Origin: Isoetes taiwanensis
Lineage: Eukaryota; Streptophyta; Lycopodiopsida; Isoetales; Isoetaceae
DNA length: 64,000 nt
Assembly (NCBI GenBank): GCA_021234155.1
Contig: JAJEKV010000014.1
Coordinates: 12,193,836-12,257,835 of the forward strand
Direction: 5' to 3'
The translations under genes were made by a program, and so were the position numbers. Positions 35,368 through 47,500 of this stretch are shown here, one piece after another (position 1 is the stretch's first letter; every line of letters starts with the position of its first letter). The notes below the pieces were generated by a model, which was given only the letters and a program-made list of their open reading frames with translations, was not told the origin of the DNA and searched no databases.

Positions 35368-35717
35368 AATATGTAGCATTATAACAGGTGGTTTCTTTTG
35401 TGTTTTTGTATGTTTTTTTACATGGTTTTCCTATGATTTAGCCATTGTATTCATCTGCGTGTACTAAACAGTATTTGTAGAGTGCATCTTCTTTTAAGCC
35501 AGTGATTTCCGAGAAGGCAAATCTGTGGTTGTAGGTATTTCCCCTTGCATGCTTGTTTTTTATTAAATTTGTGATATGATAATATTATTATTTTAGGTTT
35601 CCTTAGCTACCGGATAACCTAACAGCGACAGAGGATTCCGGATTTCGATTCTTGGAAGGCCGATCGGTTGAAGAAGCTTTGGGGCTTATGTCTTTGTTCA
35701 ATGTGACGAACCTGGCC
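35368..35717 (+). repeat. Repeat J, second copy
   Basis: Starts AATATGTAGCATTATAACAG and matches 14638-14870 over CCTATG.TTT.., TGTACTAA..AGTATTT and CCCTTGCATGC. After a possible intron (TATTTTAG at 35589-35596) it has GC-richer text ending near CGAACCTGGCC. It then runs directly into integrase. Confidence 0.5.
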
Positions 35718-36300
35718 AGGGAAGCAAATGAACAAGGTTTTAAAGTCAATTCTTAAGAAAACTATTAGCATCTCCAAGAGAGATTGGCATTTGAAGCTGC
35801 ATGATGCATTATGGGCATATAGGACCACCATTAAAGCATCTTCTAAACATACACCCTTCAGCCTTGTTTATGGCATAGAATCTATTGTGCCAATTGAGCT
35901 TGGGCTCCCATCTCTTAGATTGGCCTATCAAATAAATTTAGAAATGGAGGATGCACTAAGAGAAAGGTGTATAAGGTTGATGCAATTGGAAGAACACATG
36001 TATGAAGCTGAGAATGCAGTTCTGATCAAGAAAGCCAAAGACATAGCAGCATTTAAGGCTACTCATAAGCTCCAAGGTACCCTCAAAACAGGTGAATTGG
36101 GTCTTAAATGGAATAAGGCAAGGGAAGATGTAGCAGCAAAATTTGAGAACCTTTGGGAAGGGCCTTTTAAAGTAATTGGTAAAGCAGGTAAAGACTCCTA
36201 TTGATTGAGGGATGTACTTGATGCTGTTAAATCCCATCAATATCTTGCACTTGAAGAGGTACTGGCAACAACATATTGTCTTAAGTTTATTTAGTTAGAA
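35718..36300 (+). pseudogene. Gypsy integrase C-terminal remnant (element K)
   Basis: An open frame at 35728-36204 reads MNKVLKSILKKTISISKRDW, HDALWAYRTTIKASSKHTPF, LVYGIESIVPIELGLPSLRL and LWEGPFKVIGKAGKDSY, then a TGA. This is the region from just after the DDE glutamate to the C-terminal domain. The copy is more diverged from F than H is, matching its different LTR (variant B). Confidence 0.85.
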
Positions 36301-37029
36301 GCTTATTTAGAATTTGCAGGTAGGTTAGTCTAGTTTGCTTTTGAACTGACTATAATTGCAAAACATAAAAAATAAAAGAAGAAAAGGACAAAAAATAATG
36401 CAGGAATGTTTGGGAAATAGTTTGTGTTCTTAAATCAAAGAAGTTATTTAGCTAGAACTTTTATATTCGAGGTTTCCACTGCTGAAACTAATGCAAAGAT
36501 AGGGAGATACATGCAGGTGTCAGCTTGTTCAAGGCTCAAATTATGTGTTCTTATTGCTTAAGTTCTGATTTCCATGCAGGTGCATCTGAACTTGCAGTCA
36601 CACATCTCATGTTCACGTACTCTCCTCCATATTTCTCCATATCCATAGCTGCTGCCATTCCCACCATAATAGCAGCTCATTGTGCTGACAAACATATTGT
36701 CACATCCAGGTGCACCCTCATACATTCATTCCACAACAACCTGCTCAAGAGTTGCCCCTGATCCACTTGAGACACTTCAGATCAATGATTCTCCACTAAA
36801 TCCACTAGACTGTTGTCATATTCCCATCCAGCAGTTTAATTTTCTCTAATGACAATCACATTTGTCATGCAGGTTCACCTGTTTCCTACATTCACAATCA
36901 CATACATATCATCTGGCTCATTTGCCAACACCCTTTTCTTTTAATCCATTGCAGGTTCATTAAGCTGCCAAATATATCTCCATATTGGCAACTGGCAGGA
37001 ATTCCACTGTGATCATTTGCAAAAATAAA
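36301..37029 (+). other. 3' noncoding region of element K
   Basis: Follows integrase and is cut by element C at 37034. It holds loosely repeated pieces, each with GCAGGT.CA (about 36513, 36579, 36871, 36952), as do the 3' regions of H and F. No protein is seen. Confidence 0.5.
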
Positions 37030-37034
37030 GAGGC

Positions 37035-38643
37035 TGTGACGCTCCCAGAATATATACGACCCTCGGACGTATACATACGGGGACTTTCCCCTCCCATGGC
37101 AACCAACTTGCCATGAGCGTGGACCCTCCGTCTATTTCGGGCCATCTATGAAATGATGCCCGAAAGAAGGACACGAAGGGGTCATTCGGCCCACGCCTTC
37201 AATGGGACTCCTACGTCGCGGAAGCATGAATACAAGGGTTAGCACACAGCATAAATTATATATAAATAACCACCACGAAGGGTGGCGCATCCATCCAAAT
37301 ACTAACGGCATAGAATATGCATCTAGACCTAAGAAAACACCCAAACCCCGGGTTCTACCCGCTACCGGACTCGGTGAAGATCGACCGACGGGCTGGGCCT
37401 CAAGAGATCAGCAGACCGAGTCTTGGCATGGCGTTGGCTGGCGTAGAACATTGGCTAGGGTTGTCCACTCCATCCGCCCCTCCTGTGCACACTTTGCAGA
37501 TGGGTCAATTCATGCTATGGCTTCGCTATAGCCTTCCGGGAGACGTTAGACCGGGGCATCACCCTCGAGCCTACCTGTGTTCATGACGCTTTGGTCCGAT
37601 GAGGCAGGTCGGGAGGCGTCCCCTTCCGAGAATCACGGTGGTTCCATGGGTGAGCTAGAGAATCGTGCCGCATCGGCGACCCCCCGCATCCGTGCCGAAC
37701 TTACTCACCCCTAAATCTACTCAAAGTGCAAGGTGCTCCATACGGATCACACCTTCCCACCCAGGGAGTGTCGGACCCATACCCGGCCCCTACGTGACCA
37801 GGCTATCGTGCCTAGCCCTTTGTAGGAGTCTCGGGAGCCTTGTATGCTCATGCAAGACCCCACCCCTTATGTCACCACTGTGTTCCTTGTGCGGTGCTAA
37901 GCCGCACCATAGCATCTAGGACCCGGTGGGTTCTTGTGCCAGCCGCATCTAATGGGACTTTACAGGCGCTATCTAGGAGCATACTACCATACACCTGGTT
38001 GAGGCCTCTACCCCCGTAATCCCCCGTTTTGAGTCGATGAAACAAAGAACTAACAATCCATCCTTTCGGAGTAAGAACTAATTGAATATAAAGAGAACTT
38101 GTTTGCACAAACAAGGGTTAGTTTCTATGTCAATTACAAAAAGAACAGAGAAAGGCGGACACAACCAAGTGTTATCTAGAATTCACATAGCCACCTACCT
38201 GAATTACGGCCTGGACTCATTCCCATGGGGGCCTCCATCTCCGGGCGGTTGAAGATTCACCGTGACTTCACAGGGGACGATCGGTATGGCGGTTTCTCTG
38301 CGCAGTGGTTGATGGCGCCCAGCTCCGGCCTTCCTTGGTCGATCTTGTGAGTCAATCCCGGGGATAGGGGTCAAGTTGGCATCCAAACTTGGCAATCCCC
38401 ATGCTGCCCAATCGATTGGGGTGGGTGGCTTCCCAATTGGTAATTATCCTAATTTCCTAGGTTATAGGTTATTATCAATAATGTGTTAAATTAGCATAGC
38501 TAATTTAATCCTTTGTAAAGGTAACCCCTAGGTTGCAATTAAGTTCCCATACCCCCATGGTAGCGTACCTTTAGGGGAGTGGCGTGTTTGTATTTGTACG
38601 GGTCCCGTGATAGTAGACCGTGATAAATACGTGGAACGTCACA
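37035..38643 (-). mobile_element. 3' LTR of element C
   Basis: 1609 bp; very similar to 49061-50671 over its whole length, with the many small differences concentrated at CAG/CTG/CG sites. Runs from TGTGACGCTCCCAG to GGAACGTCACA. ORFs within it are shadows. Confidence 0.9.
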
Positions 38644-39146
38644 TTCTCCCTCCTTAAAAATAATGTCATCCTCAAAGATTAGGGTTAGCTAATTGAATAC
38701 ATATATGTAAAGCACTGCATTAGAGAATGAAGTTAAGAATATAACATTAATACGTTGAGATTATAGTAATTTGGATAGTAATATATTGAAGTTAAAATAT
38801 CAATGTACAAGCAACAGGGTGCTCGATACAATGTTATGACCAAAGGAGTTTAGGACGGGAGTCCGATTTAAAACATTCTGACAACAAAATTCATACATGT
38901 AGACAAAAGCAATACGGGACAAGTTGGGTCATCAGCAACCCTCTATACAATGCAGGTGACGACTTGTTCATTGGCCTGCACACAACCATATACCCGTAGG
39001 TTAATAGTATGATTAAGTTGTGGTTGCAGGGACCACCCCCTAGAAATAAAAGAAGAAAAAAAATATCTAGAAGGGAATCTATCATGTGTACGGCTTGCAA
39101 TTCCCCTTATAGCCAGACGAACGCAATCTATTTACTAGATGCCTTC

Positions 39147-39700
39147 CTAGCAATTCGTGGTCATGTCAATATCAACAATACATTCAAGCTTACCGCCGGG
39201 AGCGGGGTTGATAGCATCGTTGATGGTGCGGCCTTGAGATTCTCGCATGAAGTCTGGATAGTGCTTCTCAAGGTCTATCTTCATCACCCAGGTAGCATCT
39301 TCAACTGGTAAGTGCTTCCACTTGACCAAGTATTGCAACATTTGAGTCCTTCTGGTCTGTTTGTAAGCTCGATCAAGAAGAGCTTCGGGCACTATTTCCA
39401 GGTGCTCTTCAGTCATTTCTAGGAGGGTAGGGGTATCCAAAACCTCCTCTGGATCAGGGGTGTGTTGCTTCAGAAGACTCACGTGAAAGACCTTGTGGAT
39501 CTTCAAGCGGGGTGGCAAATCCAAGCGATATGCTTGTTCTCCCACACGTTCAGTAATCCTGAATGGCCCAGCCCATCTGGGTGCCAGCTTCTTACAGTTA
39601 CCAATTTTAAGCTTGGCTTGTTTTACTTTGATTTTAAGCCAAACCGATTCGCCCATCTGGAAGATTCGTGGGGTTCGGTGCTTATCCGCTAGACTCTTCC
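39147..39700 (-). pseudogene. Integrase C-terminus with chromodomain (element C)
   Basis: A 169-codon open frame. GESVWLKIK and LAPRWAGPFRITERVGEQAYRL-type text form the integrase C-terminal (GPF/Y) module; FHVSLLKQH follows; then the chromodomain reads LQYLVKWKHLPVEDATW to about 39240. Chromodomains target chromoviral insertions to marked chromatin. The stretch 38644-39146 is noncoding and should contain the polypurine tract. Confidence 0.9.
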
Positions 39701-40470
39701 TCGGCGACTACGTGCGGCCAATAAGTAACCCCGACTTCTTCCACCAAGGCCTCGCATTTCTAGAAGGAGTTGTTGAGACCTCCACTTTAGAAACAGTGGA
39801 TTATGCCATGTGTCCGAGTAAGACATTGGTAGCCATAATTTATCATGAAAGGAGACATTCTAGAAGACTCCTCGCTTTGAAATCTTTGTAGGCTTAATTC
39901 CACCAAGTAAATATAATCCGCCCATTGTGATTTGTTTACTCCATACATAGCTTCTTAGCATATCTTCGATAATACGATTGATACGTTCGTTTGACCATCC
40001 ATGCGAGGATGGTAGGCTGTACTCATGGCAAGCTTGGTCCGGATGGTGGCGAAGAAATCCTTCCGCAATGCACCGACAAACTTAGGATCCCTATCCGATA
40101 CAATTACTCTTGGCATCCCGTGCAACCTGAAAAATTTCCTTTGCAAAAGAGCAAGGCGGTGTCGGAAGGGGTGTGTCGGTGGTGCGACATGGCGAAGGAA
40201 GTGAGCCATCTTTGATAATTTATCGACCACGACCATTAAGGCATCATACCCGGAGAGATGCGTGGAAGTCCCACAATGAAATCCATGGTTATGACTTCCC
40301 ACTTGGCGTTCAGGCACATCCAAAGGTTGCAACTCCCCGGGAACTCTTAATTGCTCCGCCTTGGTTTGGTCGACAAACGACAATTTGTTGATGTACCTAG
40401 CAATATCCTTCTTCATGGAAGGCCAAAAATAGCTGGAGCGGATCTTAAAGTAAGTTTTCATAAAACCCGC
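39701..40470 (-). pseudogene. Integrase core (element C)
   Basis: The frame at 40461-39955 reads SSYFWPSMKKDIARYI, then a D-containing VVVDKLSKMAHF stretch, VSDRDPKFVG (second Asp) and AYHPRMDGQTN (near the Glu). The HHCC region and the first Asp lie across frameshifts. 39955-39701 holds the broken link to the C-terminus. Confidence 0.85.
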
Positions 40471-40739
40471 ATGTCTGCTATAGGGCTGTTGTGTGTGTCA
40501 TGGAGAATCAACTTTCGCACCCCCGAAGTCATTTGGAACACACAACTTATCTTTGTAATATAATAAATTGCCCTCCTTCTTATATGAACGGAATGCTTCA
40601 CGTTCTCTATCAGTACGGGCTTCCTTACCCAAACTTTCCCAAATATTACGGAATTAGGGATCATTGGCCAAGGTCTGTTTATATCTGCCCCAAACTATTT
40701 GGTAAGTGTGGAAATGGCATTACAATGGGTGCGGGTTAT

Positions 40740-41915
40740 AAAGGGATGACGTGACAAAGCATCCGCAACCACATTGTGCTTTCCTGGCTTGTATACAATC
40801 TCGAAGTCATATTCCTCGAGAAATTCCATCCATCTTCGCTGACGGAGATTTAGATTTTACGGGTGGATAGATAGCGGAGACTCGATGATCCGTATCCAAA
40901 TGAAATCTTCTACCAAGAAGGTAGTGTCTCCAAATACGGAGAGCACGTACAACTGCTAGCAACTCCTGATCATGGGTAGGATATCGCTGCTCTGCATCGT
41001 TCATCTTCTTTGAATCGTAAGCAACAACTCTCCCTCCTGCATCAAGACACCACGGTAGCTATCTTACTCGCGCCGGTGGCTACCATTTATCCTTTTAGGA
41101 TCGGGCAAGGTAAGGGGTGTGCAGATGTTAAAGCATCCTTGAGTTTCTGAAAGCTGACTTGGACTTTTGTTTTCCAATGTTCCATCCAATCCTTTACTTT
41201 CTCATGTCTTGTGAGATTAGTAAGAGGTGCGGCAATTGTTGCAAAATCTTTAACAAATTTCCGATAATATCCCGCGAGTCCCAAGAAACTCGGACCTCTC
41301 GAAACATTAGTTTGGAATGGGCCAATCCTTTACTGCTTCTATCTTAGCTGGATCTGTAGCAATTCCTTCTGCTGAGATAATATGCCCCAAATAGTCTACC
41401 CTCGGAGTGGCGAACTTGCATTTAGAGAACTTGGCAAAGAGCTGATGGCGCCTTAGCTTTTGCAAAGCTAATCGAAGATGTTGTTCATGTTGCTGCAAGG
41501 TTTTACTATAGATGAGAATGTCATCAAAGAAAATGACAACAAAGTCATCCAAGTATTGGCGGAAGATGTCATTCATCAGCCGCATAAACGTTGCAGGGGC
41601 GTTGGTCAATCCAAAAGGCATGACAGTGAATTCATAATGCCCATATCGGGTACGAAAAGCGGACTTATGGATGTCCTCTTCCTTAATCCTTATCTGATGG
41701 TACGGGAGGAGCTGAGATCAATCTTTGAGAAATATTTTGCTCCTTGTAATCGGGTCCATAAGATCATCTCGCCCCGGCAAAGCATAGCGATTTTTGATGG
41801 TATGCTTATTGAGTTGCCTATAATCAATACACATCCTTAAGGAGCCATCTTTCTTCTTGACAAAAGAATAGGAGCCAAATGGTGAAACACTAGGCGAATA
41901 AACCCCCAAATTCAA
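40740..41915 (-). pseudogene. Reverse transcriptase and RNase H (element C)
   Basis: [22 protein letters not shown] (41860-41800), [20 protein letters not shown] and [10 protein letters not shown] (41621-41500), [11 protein letters not shown], and KFVKDFATIAAPLTNLTR (41250). RNase H: YPTHDQELLAVVRAL and WRHYLLG (40980-40900), then [12 protein letters not shown] (about 40790-40755) with the final catalytic Asp. Frame breaks at about 41300, 41090 and 41640 show decay or sequence error. Confidence 0.88.
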
Positions 41916-42071
41916 GAACTCTTGTAGTGTTTCTTAAGCTCTCGCTAACTCCAGGAGGACTCATTGATGGTGAGGGCTTTCTTTGGTAGGCTTAGTACGG
42001 TTCAAGAGTTATCTCACATTCCACCCCTCTAAAAGGAGGAAGCTTGTGGATCTCATCCGGAAAAAAGATCG

Positions 42072-42600
42072 CTAAATTCTCGAAGAAGGATAGCAATGTC
42101 CAGATGGTAAAGCGTCGATTACTTGCATTTGTTTGGAGTCCGGCTCAATGGAAGCAAGTCTAATGAGGCAAAGAAGTTCATTCCCGGCATTATAGCTTTT
42201 CCTAGCTGCTTTAGTGACATTGGTGATAGCGGAGTGTAATGAATCACCTTTTATTGTCACACGTGTTCCATTAGCGTTGAAGGTGACCTCCCCGTTTCTC
42301 ACGTCTATGTGAGCCCTAGCGACACGCTAAAAACTCCATTCCCACAATAAGATCATATTTGCCAATGTCCATTAACTTCGGCACCCAAGGCAAGCCCGGG
42401 TGCACCCGGGTAAAATCGCATTTTAAGGTTAATACGCGCCATGAGTATGTCTGATCTTACCGCTAGCTAATGTGACTGCTTAGGTGGGATCTCAATGTTT
42501 CCAACCCTGCAGCACAGGCCATTCTAGGAGAAGCAAAATTATGCGTTCACCCGCGGTCCATCAAAATTATGAAGGGCTTACCGTCTACTTGGCCTATTGT
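42072..42600 (-). pseudogene. Aspartic protease region (element C)
   Basis: Minus-strand text ILMD..GxTHNF-like at about 42575-42535 marks the protease active site; the DSG triplet is garbled. NGEVTFNANGTRVTIKGD (about 42300-42245) is the segment typical of chromoviruses between protease and RT. Confidence 0.6.
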
Positions 42601-42904
42601 AGAAATAACGGAAGGCTGACTTTCAGCGTGGCTGTTTCTATAGCGGCAAGAATATGAGACGCACCATGAATGTACTCAGGGAGCCTCGTCTTCAAGCAGC
42701 AAGATTGGACTCCAAATCTTCCCAATCGAGGGTCGGCCATGGCGGTTGAGCAGCGTCTGCGATCGCACGGACAGTTTTACTTGGCATGAAGTGTCGGGCC
42801 TCATGCACCCGGTAGCATGCCTTATCCCCGTGAGCCGTTTCACCGCCTCTTTAGGAATGGGTAAGAGCCCGAATTTCCTTGCGATATTGTTCTCATGACC
42901 GGTG

Positions 42905-43931
42905 CTAAAGCAACTTTCTTCTCAAGGCGTCCATAGGAATTGTCTTTGAGAGGGCCCGGACTTGGCGATGACGGGGTTTTTGTAAGGTGTGGGCCCGGCC
43001 GGGCTGTGAGTAAGGAGCAGGTCGCGGATCTGGCTCTTTGGCATTATCTTCCTCAAGGCTTAATGCCTTGGCTTCCGCCTCCGCTACTGACTTTGGATCG
43101 ATAGCCTTGACCATTCGTTTAATAGATGGGGCCAACCCTTCAATGTAGCCCCCTCATCGCTCTTTTCTCATTCATTCCCGGCACATACAACCTCAAACGC
43201 ATGAATTGTCGCTGTAGGCCCGCGGACATGCCCTTCTGTCCAACCTCAGAAGGTGCGAATTGTTGGCATTTGTGGGCTGAGGCACGCGAATGCGATTTAA
43301 AAGCCTTAGCAAACTTCCCGAACTTGCATCCGCTCCCTATCCGGTGTTTAGCTCGGCGTAACCCTTCCACCAAATACGGCAGCTTCAGGGTTAGGTGGTG
43401 GCGACCTTCCTCTGTATCTTTCTCTGTCATTCCATAGGACTTTCCGAATTCCTTCATTTCGTCCAACCAAGATTCCGCATTCAAGCCTCCTCGGATTTCC
43501 CATCAAACTGAGCCAACTTAGGTTCTTCCATATACTAGTGATGGCCGGGTATCAACGGTTTTTCGGTATTCCTTATCCTTACGCCTTTGAATGGTCACTG
43601 TCCGAAGGCGGAGGAACCCAAGAACCCGAAGTGGTTGAATGTGAGGAAGCGCGCTATCCTTAGAGGAACTTCGATGGCGCTTAGCATGAGTCCTCCCCTC
43701 GCAGTGTACGGCTAGCTCTGGGAGGAGAGGGCTGTGCGTGTGTGGACTCAATGGTCGAGGAGGTAATTCCGTCCGCCCTCCCTCGAGTATGTGGCGGGGA
43801 TTGGTATGCAACACATAAGCCCCAACTTCCGAAGTTGCCTTTTCATTAACATCAATTCCCCTCGTCAGGGTGAGCCTACCGGGCGTTGGAGGGTGTTTGC
43901 TAAGCGTGATTCGTGACACCGCCTATAGGAC
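42905..43931 (-). pseudogene. Gag (element C)
   Basis: The frame 43919-43518 (ITLSKHPPTPGRLTLTRG, basic/proline-rich) leads into 43484-42905. There AESWLDEMKEFGKSYGMTEK and HLTLKLPYLVEGLRR match the retrotransposon gag domain, and EAKALSLEEDNAK follows. Gag starts directly beside the inner LTR fragment. No intact zinc knuckle was read with confidence. Confidence 0.65.
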
Positions 43932-44547
43932 TGTGACGCCTCGTAATATATCGACCCTCGGACGTATACATGCGGGGACTTTCCCTCCCATGGCAAACCA
44001 ACTTGCCATGAGCAGGGCCCCTCCGTCTATTTCGGGCCATCTATGAAATGATGCCCAAAGAAGGACACGAAGGGGTCATTCGCCCACGCTTCAATGGGAC
44101 TCCTACGTCGCTGAAGCATGAATACAAGGGTTAGCACACAAAGATAAATTATATATAAAATAACCACCACGCGAAGGGTGGCGATCCATCCAAATACTAA
44201 CGGCATAGAATATGCATCTAAACCTAAGAAAACACCCAAACCCCGTGTTCTACCCCCTACTGCATCAGGTGAAGATCGACCGACCTACCGGGCCTCAAGA
44301 GATCGCCAGCATCGAAGTCTTGGCATGGCGTTGGCGGGCGAGAACATTGGCTAGGGTTGTCCACTCCATCCGCCCCTCCTGTGCACACTTTGCAGATGGG
44401 TCAATTCATGCTATGGCTTCGCTATAGCCTTCCGGAGACGCAGACCCAGGGCATCACCCTCTGAGCCTACTCCAGGTTCATGACGCCTGGTCCGATGAGG
44501 CAGGTCGGGGAGGCGTCCCCTTCCAGAATCACAGTGGTTCCATGGGT
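43932..44547 (-). mobile_element. Inner LTR fragment within element C
   Basis: It equals the first 616 bp of the outer LTRs as read on +, that is, the 3' end of a minus-strand 5' LTR: from TGTGACGCCTCG to GTTCCATGGGT. It stands where the 5' LTR of the gag-pol unit is expected, but the rest is replaced by foreign DNA. Confidence 0.85.
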
Positions 44548-47500
44548 CAATTCATGAATATATAAGCAGATTTCCATTAATGTGCAATCCCTTTTTAAGT
44601 TAATTGAACAAAAGTATATACAAATAGAAGACAATACTTGTATTTCATTCAAGTTGCTTATAACAACGGGTTGATTGATACATGGATTGAGACAAAAGTA
44701 GGTATGATACAATGGGAACTTTTAAAGTTCTACTGGCACACAGCGTAACCACAGCAAAAAACACAACGGAAGAGACCAAGCCTAGGGGTTGGCGAAGGGT
44801 CTGAGATCACAGAAGTGTACTCTCCGCATGTTTCCGGACGAAGTTTATAGCGTGCCCGTGCTTGGACAATGACTACTTGGTATTCCCATGTTGGGCTGAT
44901 AATCGAAGGTTAAAGAGCCTTCGCGATCGCGATAAAAGAGTTGCCAAAGATGGTCGTTGGCGTCCTCAAAGGCTTCGCGGCCTTGTCATATTCCAATAGT
45001 CCCGTGTACGACATTACTGGGGTCATCTTTAGATCCCGAAAAGCTCGATCTCTAAGGATGTTAACTATCTCCAGCCCTTTGTCGTGGGTCATAGAGTTCC
45101 CACGTGGCGGTGGTTCAGTTTCATAGCCTTCCTCCCACTCGGATATTCACCATATCTTCTGGTAGTAGTCACTCGTCGGCTGCCGGGATCGTCCCTCCTA
45201 ACCATGTCGGTGATTCTTTCCTCATACTCCCAAATGGTTTCCTCTGCAATATAGTTGGAATGAATAGAGAACATTTTGTAATTCCACTGTACCCTAAACT
45301 TTAATGCTTTGGAAGAGGATGTCATAAATAAAAACAATTTAGTTATACTCATCAAGAAAGCTTTGTATTTAATAAGTAGATAAGGTACACATTTTTCAAT
45401 ATGGTCTAAGCAATTGCCAATCCAAAATCTCATAACTACATGTGTATATATATATATAACAAAATTTATATAACACCCGTAGTTCAGGAACTAGGCCCTG
45501 CCTCTTTATCCTTAGCCCTAGGAGGTGGTGGAGGCGGTCGGTGTCGCAGCAGAGCTACCCCAGGGTCCACGGTGGCCGCCGCAACAGATGCAACCTCTGG
45601 TGGATAAGCAACGGCCAATGGGGCTGCCGTGAGGAGCTTCATGCCCATCCAAGGCGCAATATCCTGGCCCAAGGCCAGAAGGGCAAGATCCCGTCAGACG
45701 AAAGTACATACGTGTAAACGCGTCGATAGGGAAGCTTCTTGTGGCCGGGCGAGGGTAGAAAGTGCGGAGGGCCCACCATGAAGCTTCAGCCTCACCGCCC
45801 TAAGTCCGGGCTATGAAGAGAACCCGCCCGTGATTTGAAGGCCGACAAAAAGAAACGGGTGAGGTGGTTACCGAAGGCGCCTTCCCCTTGGAGTTTGGAT
45901 CGCGCCACTTCCTTATCCAAGTCCATGGGGACTTCTTCCTCCTTGAGCTCCTGTTGCTCCTCCTTCTTATGCCAGGTTATGATATAAATCTTCACCCCTC
46001 ATCATCCTGAAATGAGGGAACCTCAACCATATTGATGTTTGGGACGTGAGGTCCCATAGCCGCGGAAGGCATCAAAAGTGTGAAAGGCGGCCGGGTTCCG
46101 TGATCACAAAGTCAATGGAAGACATTAATACAGAGTCTCCGCCGGCTCTAGGGTCTCCCGACGGAACCGGGCAGCTACCGGGTGCACCTGAGGAAGCTCG
46201 GTAGAAGTGAAGTCGATGAAATCATCCATACAATACTCCGCAAGCTCATAAAAGTACATGGTCTTTGCGCTATGCCTATATCCGCCACTACGCGGATACG
46301 CCCGGATAATATCATCCAAGAGAAGGTATTCCCCTCGGTGATAAATAATCGAAGGCCGCCTAACCCCGACAAGCCTATAGATTGATCACGGGCGCGGTGG
46401 TAGCTCCTTCCGCTAGCTTTTTCCAACGGGCAAAGTCGCCCATTCCTATATGCTCGTCATCCCCCTCCTCGGAGGATTCCGGCAGACTTGCCCTTCTCTC
46501 GCAAGAAGGTTTCATCCTCAACATATTGGTCCATGAGGATGGCTAGAGCGTAAAGTAGCTTCCGTGATATCGCTGCCCCCGATGCCGGACCACCTGGGTA
46601 GGTGTTTACCCCATCGGAGTTTCCCCTTCGGGACGCCATAAGCATGTGTGTCCCCGCCTAGCATCTGGCCGAACTATCTCCCCTCCAAATACAAGTGGGG
46701 AGGATCCCTAGAGGAATACACGAGGAAGCATTTCCTCCATGTAAAGTCAAGGAATCCGGCATAGTCCCGGATGCCGCATGTTGGCAAGGAGGTCTATGCG
46801 TTGGCATAGCAAAGGCTGTAAGCAGTCGAAGGGAACCTCGTGGATCCCATTTCTCCATCAAGGTACCGTGCAAAGGTTTGGGTGCGAGCCATGGCGCTTA
46901 GAAGGGAGGAGAGAGGAAAAGAAGCGTTTAAAATGACCCTACAATCCCTTTTAAACCCTCTTAATAAAGCCGACGCCAAGATTTTATTTTAAATTTAACA
47001 TGGAAAACATTAAACTTTTTAATTCAAAATAAGAGCTTCTTTATTAATTATCAAAAAAAAAAAAAAATGTACAAATGCGGATCCCCGCAAGAAGGCTAAG
47101 GTTGCTCCCCGTATCCTACGGGCGAGGGCCAAATCCTTAGGCATTATGGTGACCCTCTTTGCGTGGATAGCGCAAAGGTTGGCATCACCAAAAGTGCTAC
47201 CAAGTAGGCTTCAGAACCTCTTGAGCGCCAAAATTGCAAAGGTCCGAAACGGAGATCGGTCTTAAATTGCGCGGTGGCGATCTCCGTGACCCGGGAAAAG
47301 GCAAAATTTTCCCCGGAAGGTCCGTGGACTTCGGAAATTTGGCGGATCTCCCGCAATGCCCCTGTACCGGTCGGAACCGACATGAGGAGGGCTTCAGGGT
47401 GGTAAGGCCCCGGCGATGTTGGCACCGCTTTAGCCCCCAAAGAATCGCGGGAGTTATCCACTGGCCGCCTCCGGTCGAAGCTGGTCTTCTTCCCAAAGCC

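Noticed and set aside
37202-38114. Host genes in the ORFs of the element C LTRs (also 43.9-44.5 kb and 49.2-50.4 kb)
   Set aside because: The same frames recur in all LTR copies with shifting breaks and no domains; they are LTR sequence.
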